Source: Oscillospiraceae bacterium (lineage in GTDB: Bacteria; Bacillota; Clostridia; Oscillospirales; Ruminococcaceae). From it: a stretch of DNA of 62,325 nt. Positions within the stretch are counted from its first letter, which is position 1; every line of letters starts with the position of its first letter. Both the position numbers and the translations under genes were made by a program. Shown here piece by piece: positions 43,133-52,400 of this stretch. The stretch is from the NCBI GenBank assembly GCA_030539275.1, contig JAUNSK010000023.1:1-62325 (forward strand), written 5' to 3'. A model generated the notes under the pieces. It made no database searches and was not told where the DNA came from. It saw only the letters and a program-made list of their open reading frames with translations.

Positions 43133-44167
43133 CTACTTAGCAGCCAGAGCTGACCAGTCAAATTTTTCATCAGCGGCATATGATGCATCGGCGATATCAT
43201 ATGGTATATCCAGATCATCCGGAATTACCCCGGGATATGCCCCGCTCCTTGAAGTACCTACTGTACAGCACACTGCTCCCTCAACAGTATTTTTATTAAT
43301 TGATACAACCCAATGCTGATCAGGATAGTATGGGATCATTTTTGAAATTGCTTTTTCAAACTTTGAATCTCCGTCAGATGTGAATATACCTGTTAATTCT
43401 TTACCCTGTGCTTCATAATTCGTAGCGCCTGTCTGTGCACAAGTAAATATTTTCTTTGCTCTGGCGTTCAGTTCACTTACACTCTCAAGAGGATAATCAT
43501 CCAGCCCGGCCTGCAAAGGATCCTTTGATATGTATTCCTCAAAATTTTCTTTCCAGCTGAAACCTGGGTCTGCTGCATATTGTACATACTCTGTTTTATA
43601 GGGGATATTCATTTTTTGTGATATTATATTTGGATATGCTCCGCTGCGGGTATCATCTCCTACACAGCAGATGACACCAAGAACATTGTTCTCGTCGGTA
43701 ATTATACGGAACTTGGTACCTTTTTTGATTTCCAGATTTCCTTTTATAAGCATCAAGAACTCCGAATTATCATCCAGATCATATTCACCTGTCAGAGTCT
43801 TCCCCTTTATTTCAAGCGTATTTGCAGCATATTGTGCTTCATTGTATATCTGCTGTGCATAATTATTTAACTGAGAAACCGTAAGTTCCGCTCCTGATAA
43901 TTTTATATCACCAAGAAGAACAGCCTTAAGAATTACCACATCTGCTATATTGATTCTTGCATCCCGATTCATATCAAGCCTGCTTGTCTCTTCATCACTG
44001 AGCTCGCCGCCTCTTGTCAGAAAAGATATAAGCGATACCAGTTCTGATACCTTGTATGTGTATTCTTCAGCCTCTATACGGTTATTATTTTGCAGCGGAT
44101 CATAAGCTGCGAACATGCAGGCACCTGCGATAGAAAATGACATTATTGCTGAAATTATTTTTTTCAT
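43133..44167 (-). CDS. Secreted protein with dockerin-like N-terminus and two repeated domains
   Basis: 344 aa. Signal peptide MKKIISAIMSFSIAGACMF. Residues about 38-92 look like a dockerin placed at the N-terminus: a calcium-less first half (VSELVSLISFLTRGGELSDE) and a good second loop (DMNRDARINIADVVILKAVL). Two homologous domains follow (about 98-205 and 230-340), each with A-x-Y/T-A-x-x-I/E-x-GK-LTG, then GVICCVGDDTRSGAYP or GAVCCTVGTSRSGAYP, then an I-PY segment and YAADPGFSW or YAADEKFDW. I do not recognise the domain. AAAGGAG precedes the ATG. It may be a cell-surface or cellulosome-associated binding protein. Confidence 0.75.
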   Translation of the reverse strand: MKKIISAIMSFSIAGACMFAAYDPLQNNNRIEAEEYTYKVSELVSLISFLTRGGELSDEETSRLDMNRDARINIADVVILKAVLLGDIKLSGAELTVSQLNNYAQQIYNEAQYAANTLEIKGKTLTGEYDLDDNSEFLMLIKGNLEIKKGTKFRIITDENNVLGVICCVGDDTRSGAYPNIISQKMNIPYKTEYVQYAADPGFSWKENFEEYISKDPLQAGLDDYPLESVSELNARAKKIFTCAQTGATNYEAQGKELTGIFTSDGDSKFEKAISKMIPYYPDQHWVVSINKNTVEGAVCCTVGTSRSGAYPGVIPDDLDIPYDIADASYAADEKFDWSALAAK

Positions 44168-44383
44168 TATAAGAACTCCTTTCTGATTTTCTCATATTAT
44201 ACCACAAAATGAAAATATTATCAATACCGTATATAAACATGTTTTTCTATCAAATATGTAAAAATTTAATAGATAAATTAATTTTTTGTTTATTTTTTAA
44301 AATAAAATATATAAAAAAGTAGAAAAATATTTTTTTATGTGGTATAATAATAATATCTTTAAATAACATACCGGAGGTATCTG

Positions 44384-45607
44384 ATGAAAAGCGGAATAGT
44401 AAGAAAAACAACATCATATATAATGGCCGTTCCTATGAATGATCTGGATGTTGATTCTCCTGAACTTGTTTACGACAGGATCAAAGCAAATGAAGAATTC
44501 GATTTAAAGGAAATATCATTTGATGACAAAAATCAATGTCCGATGCTTACGATAACGTATGAAAATACTGACTATGTTGTTGATGTAAATATTGAACCTT
44601 TAAATATCAGACCTGATTTTATTCTGTGCTATCCTCTGAGTGAAGAATCAGTAAAAAGATTAAAACAGGCTAAACTGGCTATAACCACTTCTGTAACATT
44701 TGATGATCCAGTTAAATCATATCATTTTCAGATCAAGCTTATCCACTGCATTCTTCCTGACAAGGCAGCGGTTATTGACCTGAATACAGAACGAATCTTC
44801 TCCCCTGAATGGATTTCATTTGCGGCAAATCTGCCTGTATCGCCCGGTCCTGCTTATCTTTTCAGTGTTAATGTAGTACCGCAGCAAAACAGTGTATGGA
44901 TACATACCCACGGTCTGAACAGATGTGGTTTTGTTGAACTCGAAATACTAGATGTGCCTCTCAGCAAGGTTAATCTGTGTGCATCTGTACTCAGCATCAT
45001 TGCTTCAAAGGCTATATCTGAAAACAATCTTTCAAATGAAGAAGAACCGTTTGAAATTGCAAAGATACATGATGGACAGCCATTCCAGATTGCCTGGAAG
45101 CCTTATAAAAAAGCTCTTGAGGACTATACTTCTGATATACCGGGTGCAGATGCAACGAGGACACCTGAGCACAATTATATGAATGCAGCTGTTTACTACT
45201 ATAACAATGATACTTCATCACTCGTTAAAATTACGCAAGTCGAAGATATTGATCTCGATAAGGCATTTATCAAAATAACAGATGATGAGACAAACAGAAT
45301 GTGCACTCTTGCACAGGGAACAATACCGTCACTCAAAAAAGCCTGTGCACTTGAAAACGCGAGTGCTCTTGTCAAGATCAAGCTGGAAACTGCAGAGGAT
45401 GCAGCAGTAAATAATGAACATATATGGGCAGATGTCGATAAGATCACTGATGACAGCGTATACTGCAGCCTTATCCAGAACTCACTTTATGCTCAGGATA
45501 TTTCAGAAAATGACAAGATAAAAACGGATCTGAGAAATATTACAGACTGGGTTGTAAAAATAAATGACAACCGGGTAACACCTGACAGTGCTTTTCTGAT
45601 TCAATAA
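44384..45607 (+). CDS. DUF4026/DUF2314-type cytosolic protein of unknown function
   Basis: 407 aa with no signal peptide or membrane helix. The N-terminal region (YIMAVPMNDLDVDSPELVYDRI is only the first stretch; MTIT- and VDVN-type strands follow) resembles DUF4026, and the C-terminus (about 345-400; HIWADVDKITDDSVYCSLI, GDKIKTDL-like NDKIKTDLRNITDWVV) resembles DUF2314. Such proteins are common in gut Clostridia and have no assigned function. GGAGG precedes the ATG. Single gene with a terminator at 45616-45653. Confidence 0.75.
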   Translation: MKSGIVRKTTSYIMAVPMNDLDVDSPELVYDRIKANEEFDLKEISFDDKNQCPMLTITYENTDYVVDVNIEPLNIRPDFILCYPLSEESVKRLKQAKLAITTSVTFDDPVKSYHFQIKLIHCILPDKAAVIDLNTERIFSPEWISFAANLPVSPGPAYLFSVNVVPQQNSVWIHTHGLNRCGFVELEILDVPLSKVNLCASVLSIIASKAISENNLSNEEEPFEIAKIHDGQPFQIAWKPYKKALEDYTSDIPGADATRTPEHNYMNAAVYYYNNDTSSLVKITQVEDIDLDKAFIKITDDETNRMCTLAQGTIPSLKKACALENASALVKIKLETAEDAAVNNEHIWADVDKITDDSVYCSLIQNSLYAQDISENDKIKTDLRNITDWVVKINDNRVTPDSAFLIQ

Positions 45608-45615
45608 TAAAATAA

Positions 45616-45653
45616 ACGGCTTTCAGTCACCTAACTGAAAGCCGTATTTTTTT
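45616..45653. terminator. Bidirectional terminator between the DUF4026 gene and mtnN
   Basis: Perfect 12-bp stem (45616-45627 with 45634-45645), 6-nt loop, then a run of T on the plus side reaching the mtnN stop codon. Confidence 0.88.
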
Positions 45654-46329
45654 ATAGTTCATGAACAAGCTTTAACACAACATCTGCAACGATTTTTGCC
45701 GCTATTTTTTCAAATTTATCAAACGACATTGCACCCTCATTATCTGCGTTATCAGATATGCATCTTATACTCACAAATGGTGTTTCATTTCTGTATGCAC
45801 ACTGACCTATGGCGGCACTCTCCATATCTACAGCCATTGGTGTGAGACGACCTTTTATCTCATTTCTGACCTCATTGCTTGAGATAAAAGCTTCACCGGA
45901 TACTATTCTGCCGATATGTGTTTTTATGCCCATTTCTGAGCATATTTCCTGAGCCTTGCCTATCAGTGATGAGTCTGCTTTATATATTCCGCAGTAAGGC
46001 GGATAATCATTCAGAAAATGAAGGTCAAGGTCATGAGATATTACTTCATTTGAAATTACAATATCACATACCTTTATATCATCATCAAGTCCGCCTGCAA
46101 TACCAGTATTTATAATTGCATCAACATGAAAGATATCAATAAGTACCTGTGCACATACAGCTGCATTTACTTTTGCTATACCGCAGCAGACATTTATAAG
46201 AGTTTTTCCTTCACGTTCATTTATATAAAAATCATAACCTGCTTTTTTTTCAACTCTGGCATCAACAAGAATGCCTCGTATATCTGCGAGTTCTGACGGC
46301 ATTGCTCCGATTATTCCTATTACGTTCAT
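45652..46329 (-). CDS. mtnN: 5'-methylthioadenosine/S-adenosylhomocysteine nucleosidase
   Basis: Hydrolyses MTA and SAH to adenine and methylthioribose or S-ribosylhomocysteine. 225 aa. IGAMPSELADI at the N-terminus, NTGIAGGLDD (phosphorylase fold glycine loop), SGEAFIS, AVDMESAAIGQCAY (substrate Glu) and RCISDNAD (catalytic Asp) are the MTA/SAH nucleosidase set. It lies 18 nt after the nicotinate phosphoribosyltransferase gene with AAGGAG before its ATG. It would recycle the MTA produced by SpeE. Confidence 0.94.
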   Translation of the reverse strand: MNVIGIIGAMPSELADIRGILVDARVEKKAGYDFYINEREGKTLINVCCGIAKVNAAVCAQVLIDIFHVDAIINTGIAGGLDDDIKVCDIVISNEVISHDLDLHFLNDYPPYCGIYKADSSLIGKAQEICSEMGIKTHIGRIVSGEAFISSNEVRNEIKGRLTPMAVDMESAAIGQCAYRNETPFVSIRCISDNADNEGAMSFDKFEKIAAKIVADVVLKLVHEL

Positions 46330-46347
46330 TTAATACTCCTTGTTATA

Positions 46348-47787
46348 TCATTTTGAAAAATGCTCATTAAGCAAATCATTTTTAATATTCCACAGTTTTT
46401 TGGATAGATCAACATAGTATTCCTGAGGATTTTCAAAACGCTTGACCTCATCCCACAGTGAATTGATCTCATTAAGGCAATAGCTTCGTATCTCCCCGAT
46501 AGATGGAGAGGTATATACACATTCACCACGCAAAAATACAGGAACCTGCAGTTTTACTGCTCTGAAATTTGTCAGTGTCTTGCGTTTATATGTGTTCTCA
46601 GGATGAAATATTGTATACGGCTGTGTCTCATCAATAACTTCTCCCGCTACTGTTATAACATCTGCAAGCACTCTTCCGGAATCAGCACAGTATAATCTCC
46701 ATAATTCCTTATAGGCAGGATTTGTGATCTTTGCAGCATTTTCTGAAATTTTGATCTTCGGGATTATCTCCCCGTTCTTCTCAATTGCTGAAAGCTTATA
46801 TACGCCTCCGAAAACAGGTTCGGATTTTGAAGTTACAAGTCTTTCACCTACTCCGAAGCTGTCGATTTTTGCACCCTGATTGAGAAGATCAGTTATGATA
46901 TACTCATCAAGTGAATTTGAAGCAGTTATTGTACAATAATTCAGACCTGCCTGATCAAGCATTTTTCTTGCAGCCTTGCTGAGGTAGGCAATATCTCCGC
47001 TGTCTATTCGTATTCCTATTGGTTTGTGTCCGGATTGTTCAAGTTCTTTGAACACAGTAATTGCATTTTTTACACCCGACTTAAGGACATTATAGGTATC
47101 TACAAGCAAAACACAGCTGTCAGGATATACCCTGGCATATGCTCTGAATGAATCAAGCTCAGTATCAAAAGACTGAACCCAGCTGTGGGCCATAGTTCCG
47201 AGTGCCGGTACACCGAACATCCTGTCAGAAATAGTACATGCTGTTCCTGAGCAGCCTCCTATATATGCAGCCCTCGCACCGTAAACCGCACCGTCATATC
47301 CCTGGGCACGTCTTGAACCGAACTCCATAACACTTCTGCCCTGTGCAGCCCTGACGATCCTGTTTGCTTTTGTTGCAATAAGACTCTGATGGTTTACTGT
47401 AAGAAGGATCATTGTCTCAATAAACTGTGCCTGAATAATCGGACCTCTTACAGTAATAATAGGTTCATGAGGAAAAATAGGTGTTCCCTCAGGAACTGAA
47501 AATATGTCGCATGAAAACCGGAAATTTTTCAGATATTCTATGAACTCTTCACAGAACATATTTTTGTTTCTGAGATATTCAAGATCATCCTCGTCAAATT
47601 TCAGATTTTTCAGATACTCGATTACCTGCTCAAGCCCTGCCATGATAGCATATCCGCCGTCATCAGGTATTTTTCTGAAAAACATATCAAAGTATCCTAC
47701 AGTATCACCACATCCTGACTGAAGATATCCATTTGCCATTGTCAGTTCATAAAAATCAGTCAGCATTGTTAAATTTCTACTATTCAT
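46348..47787 (-). CDS. pncB: Nicotinate phosphoribosyltransferase
   Basis: Forms nicotinate mononucleotide from nicotinate and PRPP (Preiss-Handler NAD salvage). 479 aa. LTDFYELTMANGYLQSG at the N-terminus, FEFGSRRAQGYDGA-like EFGSRRAQGYDGAVYGARAA, GTMAHSWVQSF and GIRIDSGDIAYLSK (phosphate/PRPP sites) are diagnostic. Only one base separates it from the isochorismatase-like gene, so the two are coupled. AAAGGAAAT lies before the ATG. Confidence 0.94.
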   Translation of the reverse strand: MNSRNLTMLTDFYELTMANGYLQSGCGDTVGYFDMFFRKIPDDGGYAIMAGLEQVIEYLKNLKFDEDDLEYLRNKNMFCEEFIEYLKNFRFSCDIFSVPEGTPIFPHEPIITVRGPIIQAQFIETMILLTVNHQSLIATKANRIVRAAQGRSVMEFGSRRAQGYDGAVYGARAAYIGGCSGTACTISDRMFGVPALGTMAHSWVQSFDTELDSFRAYARVYPDSCVLLVDTYNVLKSGVKNAITVFKELEQSGHKPIGIRIDSGDIAYLSKAARKMLDQAGLNYCTITASNSLDEYIITDLLNQGAKIDSFGVGERLVTSKSEPVFGGVYKLSAIEKNGEIIPKIKISENAAKITNPAYKELWRLYCADSGRVLADVITVAGEVIDETQPYTIFHPENTYKRKTLTNFRAVKLQVPVFLRGECVYTSPSIGEIRSYCLNEINSLWDEVKRFENPQEYYVDLSKKLWNIKNDLLNEHFSK

Positions 47788-47788
47788 A

Positions 47789-48448
47789 TTACACTATTTC
47801 CTTTACAATTTCTATACCCTGGCTTGCCATATGCACAATAGCTAAAACATTACTAATATCATTATTATGTGCACCATAATCAAAAGTTTCTATAGCAGTA
47901 TATGGAACAATAATATTTACATCAGTATTGCACTCATCATAATAAGATTTAAGTGTAAGACAGAAGTTCATGACGGATATATCAGTTTCTGTTCCGCATA
48001 CGATATAGTTTTTAATATTTTTGTTCTCTGCTAAGAAATTTTTAAATCCGGGCGCATGAAAGGCGTTTATAGAGTTTTTATCTATTACTGTATATCCTCC
48101 TGTATCAGACAGTTCTTTCATTACATTTGATTCATCGCTTGAAATCAAAGAATGCTTTGGCAAATAACTGAACTCTGTTGAGTTTTCATCATGAGCATCC
48201 CTGAATACAATACTTTTAATATTACGGCTGCTGCATAACTCAAGAATATTCTTTACAGGTTCAACAATACCTATAATGTCATGATAAGCATCAGATGAAT
48301 TCTTCAGGTACTGATTTGTCATATTCATTATAACAAGCACAGTCTCTGATGACTCCAGCATCGTAATATCAAGGTCAGGAAGTGCTGCTATTTTGTCAGC
48401 ATTATCATATAGGTCTTTTTCAAACTTTTCCAACAGATTGCCATACAT
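47789..48448 (-). CDS. Isochorismatase-fold protein with altered catalytic triad (nicotinamidase-like)
   Basis: 219 aa, with a non-standard N-terminal 30 residues before the fold begins. Its place directly before pncB, as PncA often is, suggests a nicotinamidase. However, the triad Asp-Lys-Cys reads Asn-Lys-Ser: LVIMNMTNQY stands where families have VDMQNDF, the Lys is kept (DKNSINAF), and CGTETDISVMNFC has Ser where the nucleophile Cys belongs (codon TCC). Metal ligands DAHDENSTEF and PKHSL look retained. So it is probably not a standard nicotinamidase: a pseudoenzyme, a regulator, or an enzyme with changed chemistry. It starts after GGTGGGTGA. Confidence 0.8.
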   Translation of the reverse strand: MYGNLLEKFEKDLYDNADKIAALPDLDITMLESSETVLVIMNMTNQYLKNSSDAYHDIIGIVEPVKNILELCSSRNIKSIVFRDAHDENSTEFSYLPKHSLISSDESNVMKELSDTGGYTVIDKNSINAFHAPGFKNFLAENKNIKNYIVCGTETDISVMNFCLTLKSYYDECNTDVNIIVPYTAIETFDYGAHNNDISNVLAIVHMASQGIEIVKEIV

Positions 48449-48491
48449 ATCACGTCACCCACCTATTTTGTATTGTACAGTTTATAAATAA

Positions 48492-48523
48492 AGGCAGGAA
48501 ACCACACGAGTAATCTCCTGCCT
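48492..48523 (-). terminator. Terminator after the PduL gene
   Basis: 8-bp stem (48492-48499 with 48516-48523), 16-nt loop, T-rich tail on the minus strand. Confidence 0.65.
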
Positions 48524-48543
48524 ATATAAGTATACTATGTCAA

Positions 48544-49122
48544 TCAGATATTTACTATTTCTCCTCTGAGCTTGCCGTTTGAGGAAACTGCATTAGCCTC
48601 ATCAGTATCAATATGCATTGCACGTGCAAAATTTTCTGATACTCTTACGACAACATCACCGAGGATCGCTTTTCTTCCGTCTGTATCAAGCTTTACCCAG
48701 ACGATATCCTTGTCATTTACGCCAAGTTCCTGAGCATCAGCGGGTGTAAGGTGAATATGACGTTTAGCAACGATAACACCTTCACTGATCTCGATCTCAC
48801 CGCATGGTCCTACAACCTTGCATGCTCCTGATCCTGCAACATCACCTGATTCTCTTACAGGTGCTGCCACACCGATAGAACGTGCATCAGTAGCAGAAAG
48901 TTCAACCTGTGTTGCTTTGCGGACAGGTCCTAAAATTGATACACCTGCCAGTTCCTTTTTAGGTCCGACAATTGTTACTCTTTCTTCACATGCAAACTGA
49001 CCCGGCTGTGAAAGGTCCTTTTTATGTGTAAGCTTAGCATCTTTACCAAATAAAATTTCAAGATGCTCCTGAGTAACGTGAATGTGTCTTGCAGATGTTT
49101 CAACTATAAAATCTTTTGACAT
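48544..49122 (-). CDS. pduL: PduL-type phosphate acyltransferase (phosphotransacetylase)
   Basis: Zinc enzyme interconverting acetyl-CoA (or propionyl-CoA) and the acyl phosphate. 192 aa, made of two similar halves: ETSARHIHVTQEHLEILFG and VIVAKRHIHLTPADAQELG, each with the metal-binding H-x-H, plus GPVRKATQVELSATDARSIG. There is no N-terminal encapsulation peptide and no microcompartment gene nearby, so it probably acts in the cytosol in place of Pta for acetate production. AAGGAG precedes the ATG. Confidence 0.92.
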   Translation of the reverse strand: MSKDFIVETSARHIHVTQEHLEILFGKDAKLTHKKDLSQPGQFACEERVTIVGPKKELAGVSILGPVRKATQVELSATDARSIGVAAPVRESGDVAGSGACKVVGPCGEIEISEGVIVAKRHIHLTPADAQELGVNDKDIVWVKLDTDGRKAILGDVVVRVSENFARAMHIDTDEANAVSSNGKLRGEIVNI

Positions 49123-49163
49123 TTCTAAGACTCCTTATATTTAATTATATTAGTTTCTTTATA

Positions 49164-49192
49164 ATTGTACTACTTTTTGCCCGAAACGTCAA
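49164..49192 (-). promoter_or_regulatory. Promoter of pduL; 342-nt divergent intergenic region
   Basis: Minus strand: TTGACG (49187-49192), 17-nt spacer, TACAAT (49164-49169). The region 49123-49464 between pduL and the GH127 gene otherwise holds AT-rich sequence and the GH127 promoter; I see no further gene. Confidence 0.65.
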
Positions 49193-49376
49193 GATTATTA
49201 TTAATATGCTCTTATTTTTATTTGCTTTTAACAGTAACCATGTATATAAATTATGTATTCATAATATTTATCCGTCTGAAACAATAATAAATAAGAAATA
49301 TTTTACTTATAATAATAATTTCTTTTTCTAAATTGCATAATTATGTGCTCTTATTATCCTGTAGTGCTTTAAATTA

Positions 49377-49405
49377 TTGACCATGACACAAGAATGTGAT
49401 AATAT
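49377..49405 (+). promoter_or_regulatory. Promoter of the GH127 gene
   Basis: TTGACC (49377-49382), 17-nt spacer, TAATAT (49400-49405), about 60 nt before the start codon. Confidence 0.6.
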
Positions 49406-49464
49406 AAATATATGGTAATTATTATTTATTGTTATTCATACTCATCATTACAAGGAGGTACTTT

Positions 49465-52400
49465 ATGAGAAAAATGATCATTTCAAGACTGCTTTCAGGT
49501 GTCATTTGTTCAGCGATGCTATTATCTTCTGCTTGTGTAAACGATTACTCAAACATCTCAATATTATCTGCCCAGACAGCAGCAGATAAAATTCAGCCAT
49601 TTTCTTTAGGCGATGTTACAATGCTTGACCCCTACTGTACAAATGCATTTTCGCTTGAGCTTTCATATCTTCTGAAATTTGACACAAACAAGCTGCTCGC
49701 AGGATTCAGAGACAATGCAGGTCTTAACACTTACGGTGCAACCAGATATGATGGCTGGGAAAATTCCCTCATAGGAGGACACTGCGTCGGACATTACCTG
49801 TCTGCACTGGCTCAGGCATACTGCAATCCGTCTCTGACTGATTCGCAGCGTAAAGAAGTTCTCTCAAAGATAAGCACACTTGTTGACAATATGAAAATAT
49901 GTCAGCAGAATTCAAAAGGAAAACCGGGATTTTTATGGGCAGCAAAAAAAGCTGACGCATCAAATGTCGAAGCTGAATTCGACAACATCGAAAACGGCAA
50001 AACGAATATCATTACTGAGGCATGGGTTCCGTGGTATACAATGCATAAACTGATTGCAGGCCTGAATGACGTATATGATCTGACCGGTTACTCTCCTGCA
50101 AAAGATGTTGCATCTTCTCTTGGCGACTGGGTATATAACAGATGCAGCCGCTGGAGCAGCAGTACTCATTCCAGGGTTCTGGGTGTAGAATACGGTGGAA
50201 TGAATGACTGTTTATATGAACTATATAACATTACTTCCAAAGAGACACATGCAGTCGCTGCACATTATTTTGATGAGACCGCTCTTCATGAAAGAGTACT
50301 TGCAGGCGGCAGCAACGTTCTGAATAATCAGCATGCAAATACAACAATTCCGAAGTTTCTGGGTGCACTCAAACGTTATACCATACTTGACGGCAAAACT
50401 ATTGAAGGTCAGAAGGTAGATGCCTCAAGGTATCTTCAGTATGCAGAGGCTTTCTGGGATATGGTAACAACTCATCATACATATATTACAGGCGGAAACA
50501 GTGAATGGGAGCATTTCGGACTGGACGATGTACTTGACAAAGAAAGAACCAACTGCAACTGTGAAACCTGCAACTCATATAATATGCTCAAACTCAGCAG
50601 AGAGCTGTTTGAAATTACAGGCGACAGCAAGTATATGGACTATTATGAGACGACCTATTATAACTCGATTCTGTCCTCACAAAATCCGCAGACAGGCATG
50701 ACAACATATTTTCAGCCTATGGCGACCGGTTATTTCAAAGTATACAGCTCCCCTTTCAATAACTTCTGGTGCTGTACAGGCAGCGGAATGGAGAACTTTA
50801 CAAAGCTCGGCGATACGATATATATGAAAAAGGACAATACTCTCTATGTAAATCTTTATCAGAGTTCAGTTCTTGACTGGCAGGAGCAGAATGTTAAAAT
50901 AAAACAGGACAGCAGTATACCGGACGGCGACACATCATCCTTCACTGTAGAGGGAGATGCACAGCTTGATCTTCGCTTCCGCATTCCTTCATGGATCGCC
51001 GGAAATATGATAATCACACTCAACGGTCAGAGATATTCATATAAGACAGTAAACGGATATGCACAGGTACAGGAGAGTTTTAAAAACGGTGATGTTATCA
51101 GGCTTACGATTCCTGAAGAGGTGCAGGCTTGCTCACTTCCTGATTCTCAGGATGTATACGGCTTCAGGTACGGTCCTGTAGTTCTGAGTGCACAGCTCGG
51201 CAGTGAAAATATGAAGCAGGGCACTACCGGTATGAACGTATCGATACCGGCAGATCAGATAGTATCAACACAAAAGATAAATATTAAAGATCAGAAAACT
51301 TCAGTCTCCTCGTTTATGAGTAATATAAATGACTATCTGGTCAGGGATACGGACAAACTTCAGTTTAGTCTGACCGGTACTGATGTTCCCCTTACCTTTA
51401 CTCCGCATTACAGACAATATGAGCAGCGATATGGTATATACTGGTATTTCTATAGTCAGGGTGCTGCAAATGAGGAAGCGCCCAGAGCTAAGACAACCGT
51501 AACTGATACAGTTCAGCCAGGTTATGGTCAGTATGAAAATGATGATCTTCATGCTATGGATGAAACAGGTTCTGTAAGTGTAACATCAGACAGCACATAC
51601 AGATATGCCACAGGCGGAGGATACTTCAGCTACCGTATGGCAGTTGATGAAACAGCGCCTCTGACTATCCTGCAAATGACACTGAGAAAGTCGGATAACG
51701 GCAAAACCATCAGAATATGCATAGGTGACACGATCTTATACAGAAAAACTCTTGACTATTCGGGAAATGACGATACATACAGCGTAAAGATAATTATCCC
51801 GTCAGATATTATCTCAGAATATATAAAAACTGTTGAGGCTAACTCTCAGACATATGATGTTGTCGATGTAAGATTCTCCTCTGACAACTCCGATGAGTCC
51901 GCTAAAATATGTGACTTTATTTACATGACTGCCGTAAAACCGGTTTATTCTTACGACGCTCAGACAGCATATTTTGTAGACTGCGGTGATCATAATACAA
52001 CTACTGCAACAGGCAGTGACAAATTCGGATTCTATAACAGTCATACCGAGCAGTTATACGGTGAGGACCCTGTAACAGGAGCATACTGGGGTCTTATCGA
52101 CAGTTCTGAGGATCAGTACGGCGGTTCATCAAAGAGCAAAGCACTGTATACAGCAAATACATGGCCTGATGAATACAACACTGCTGACGGTCAGGATAAA
52201 AGCAAAAGCTTCCGCTATACTAAAAATCAATATGAGAATGATATTAGCCGTCATATTGATTATGGATTTACTTTACCAAACGGAACTTACAGTGTTGAAA
52301 TAGGCTTCTGTGATCCATGGAGCTGCAGCGGCAGTCCAAGTGTGTATGCAGACTATGATACTGCAAATCAGCAGCTGATCGCAGACAAATATGATGCAGC

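Noticed and set aside
48544-49122. Part of a bacterial microcompartment operon
   Set aside because: No shell protein, aldehyde dehydrogenase or encapsulation peptide near PduL.
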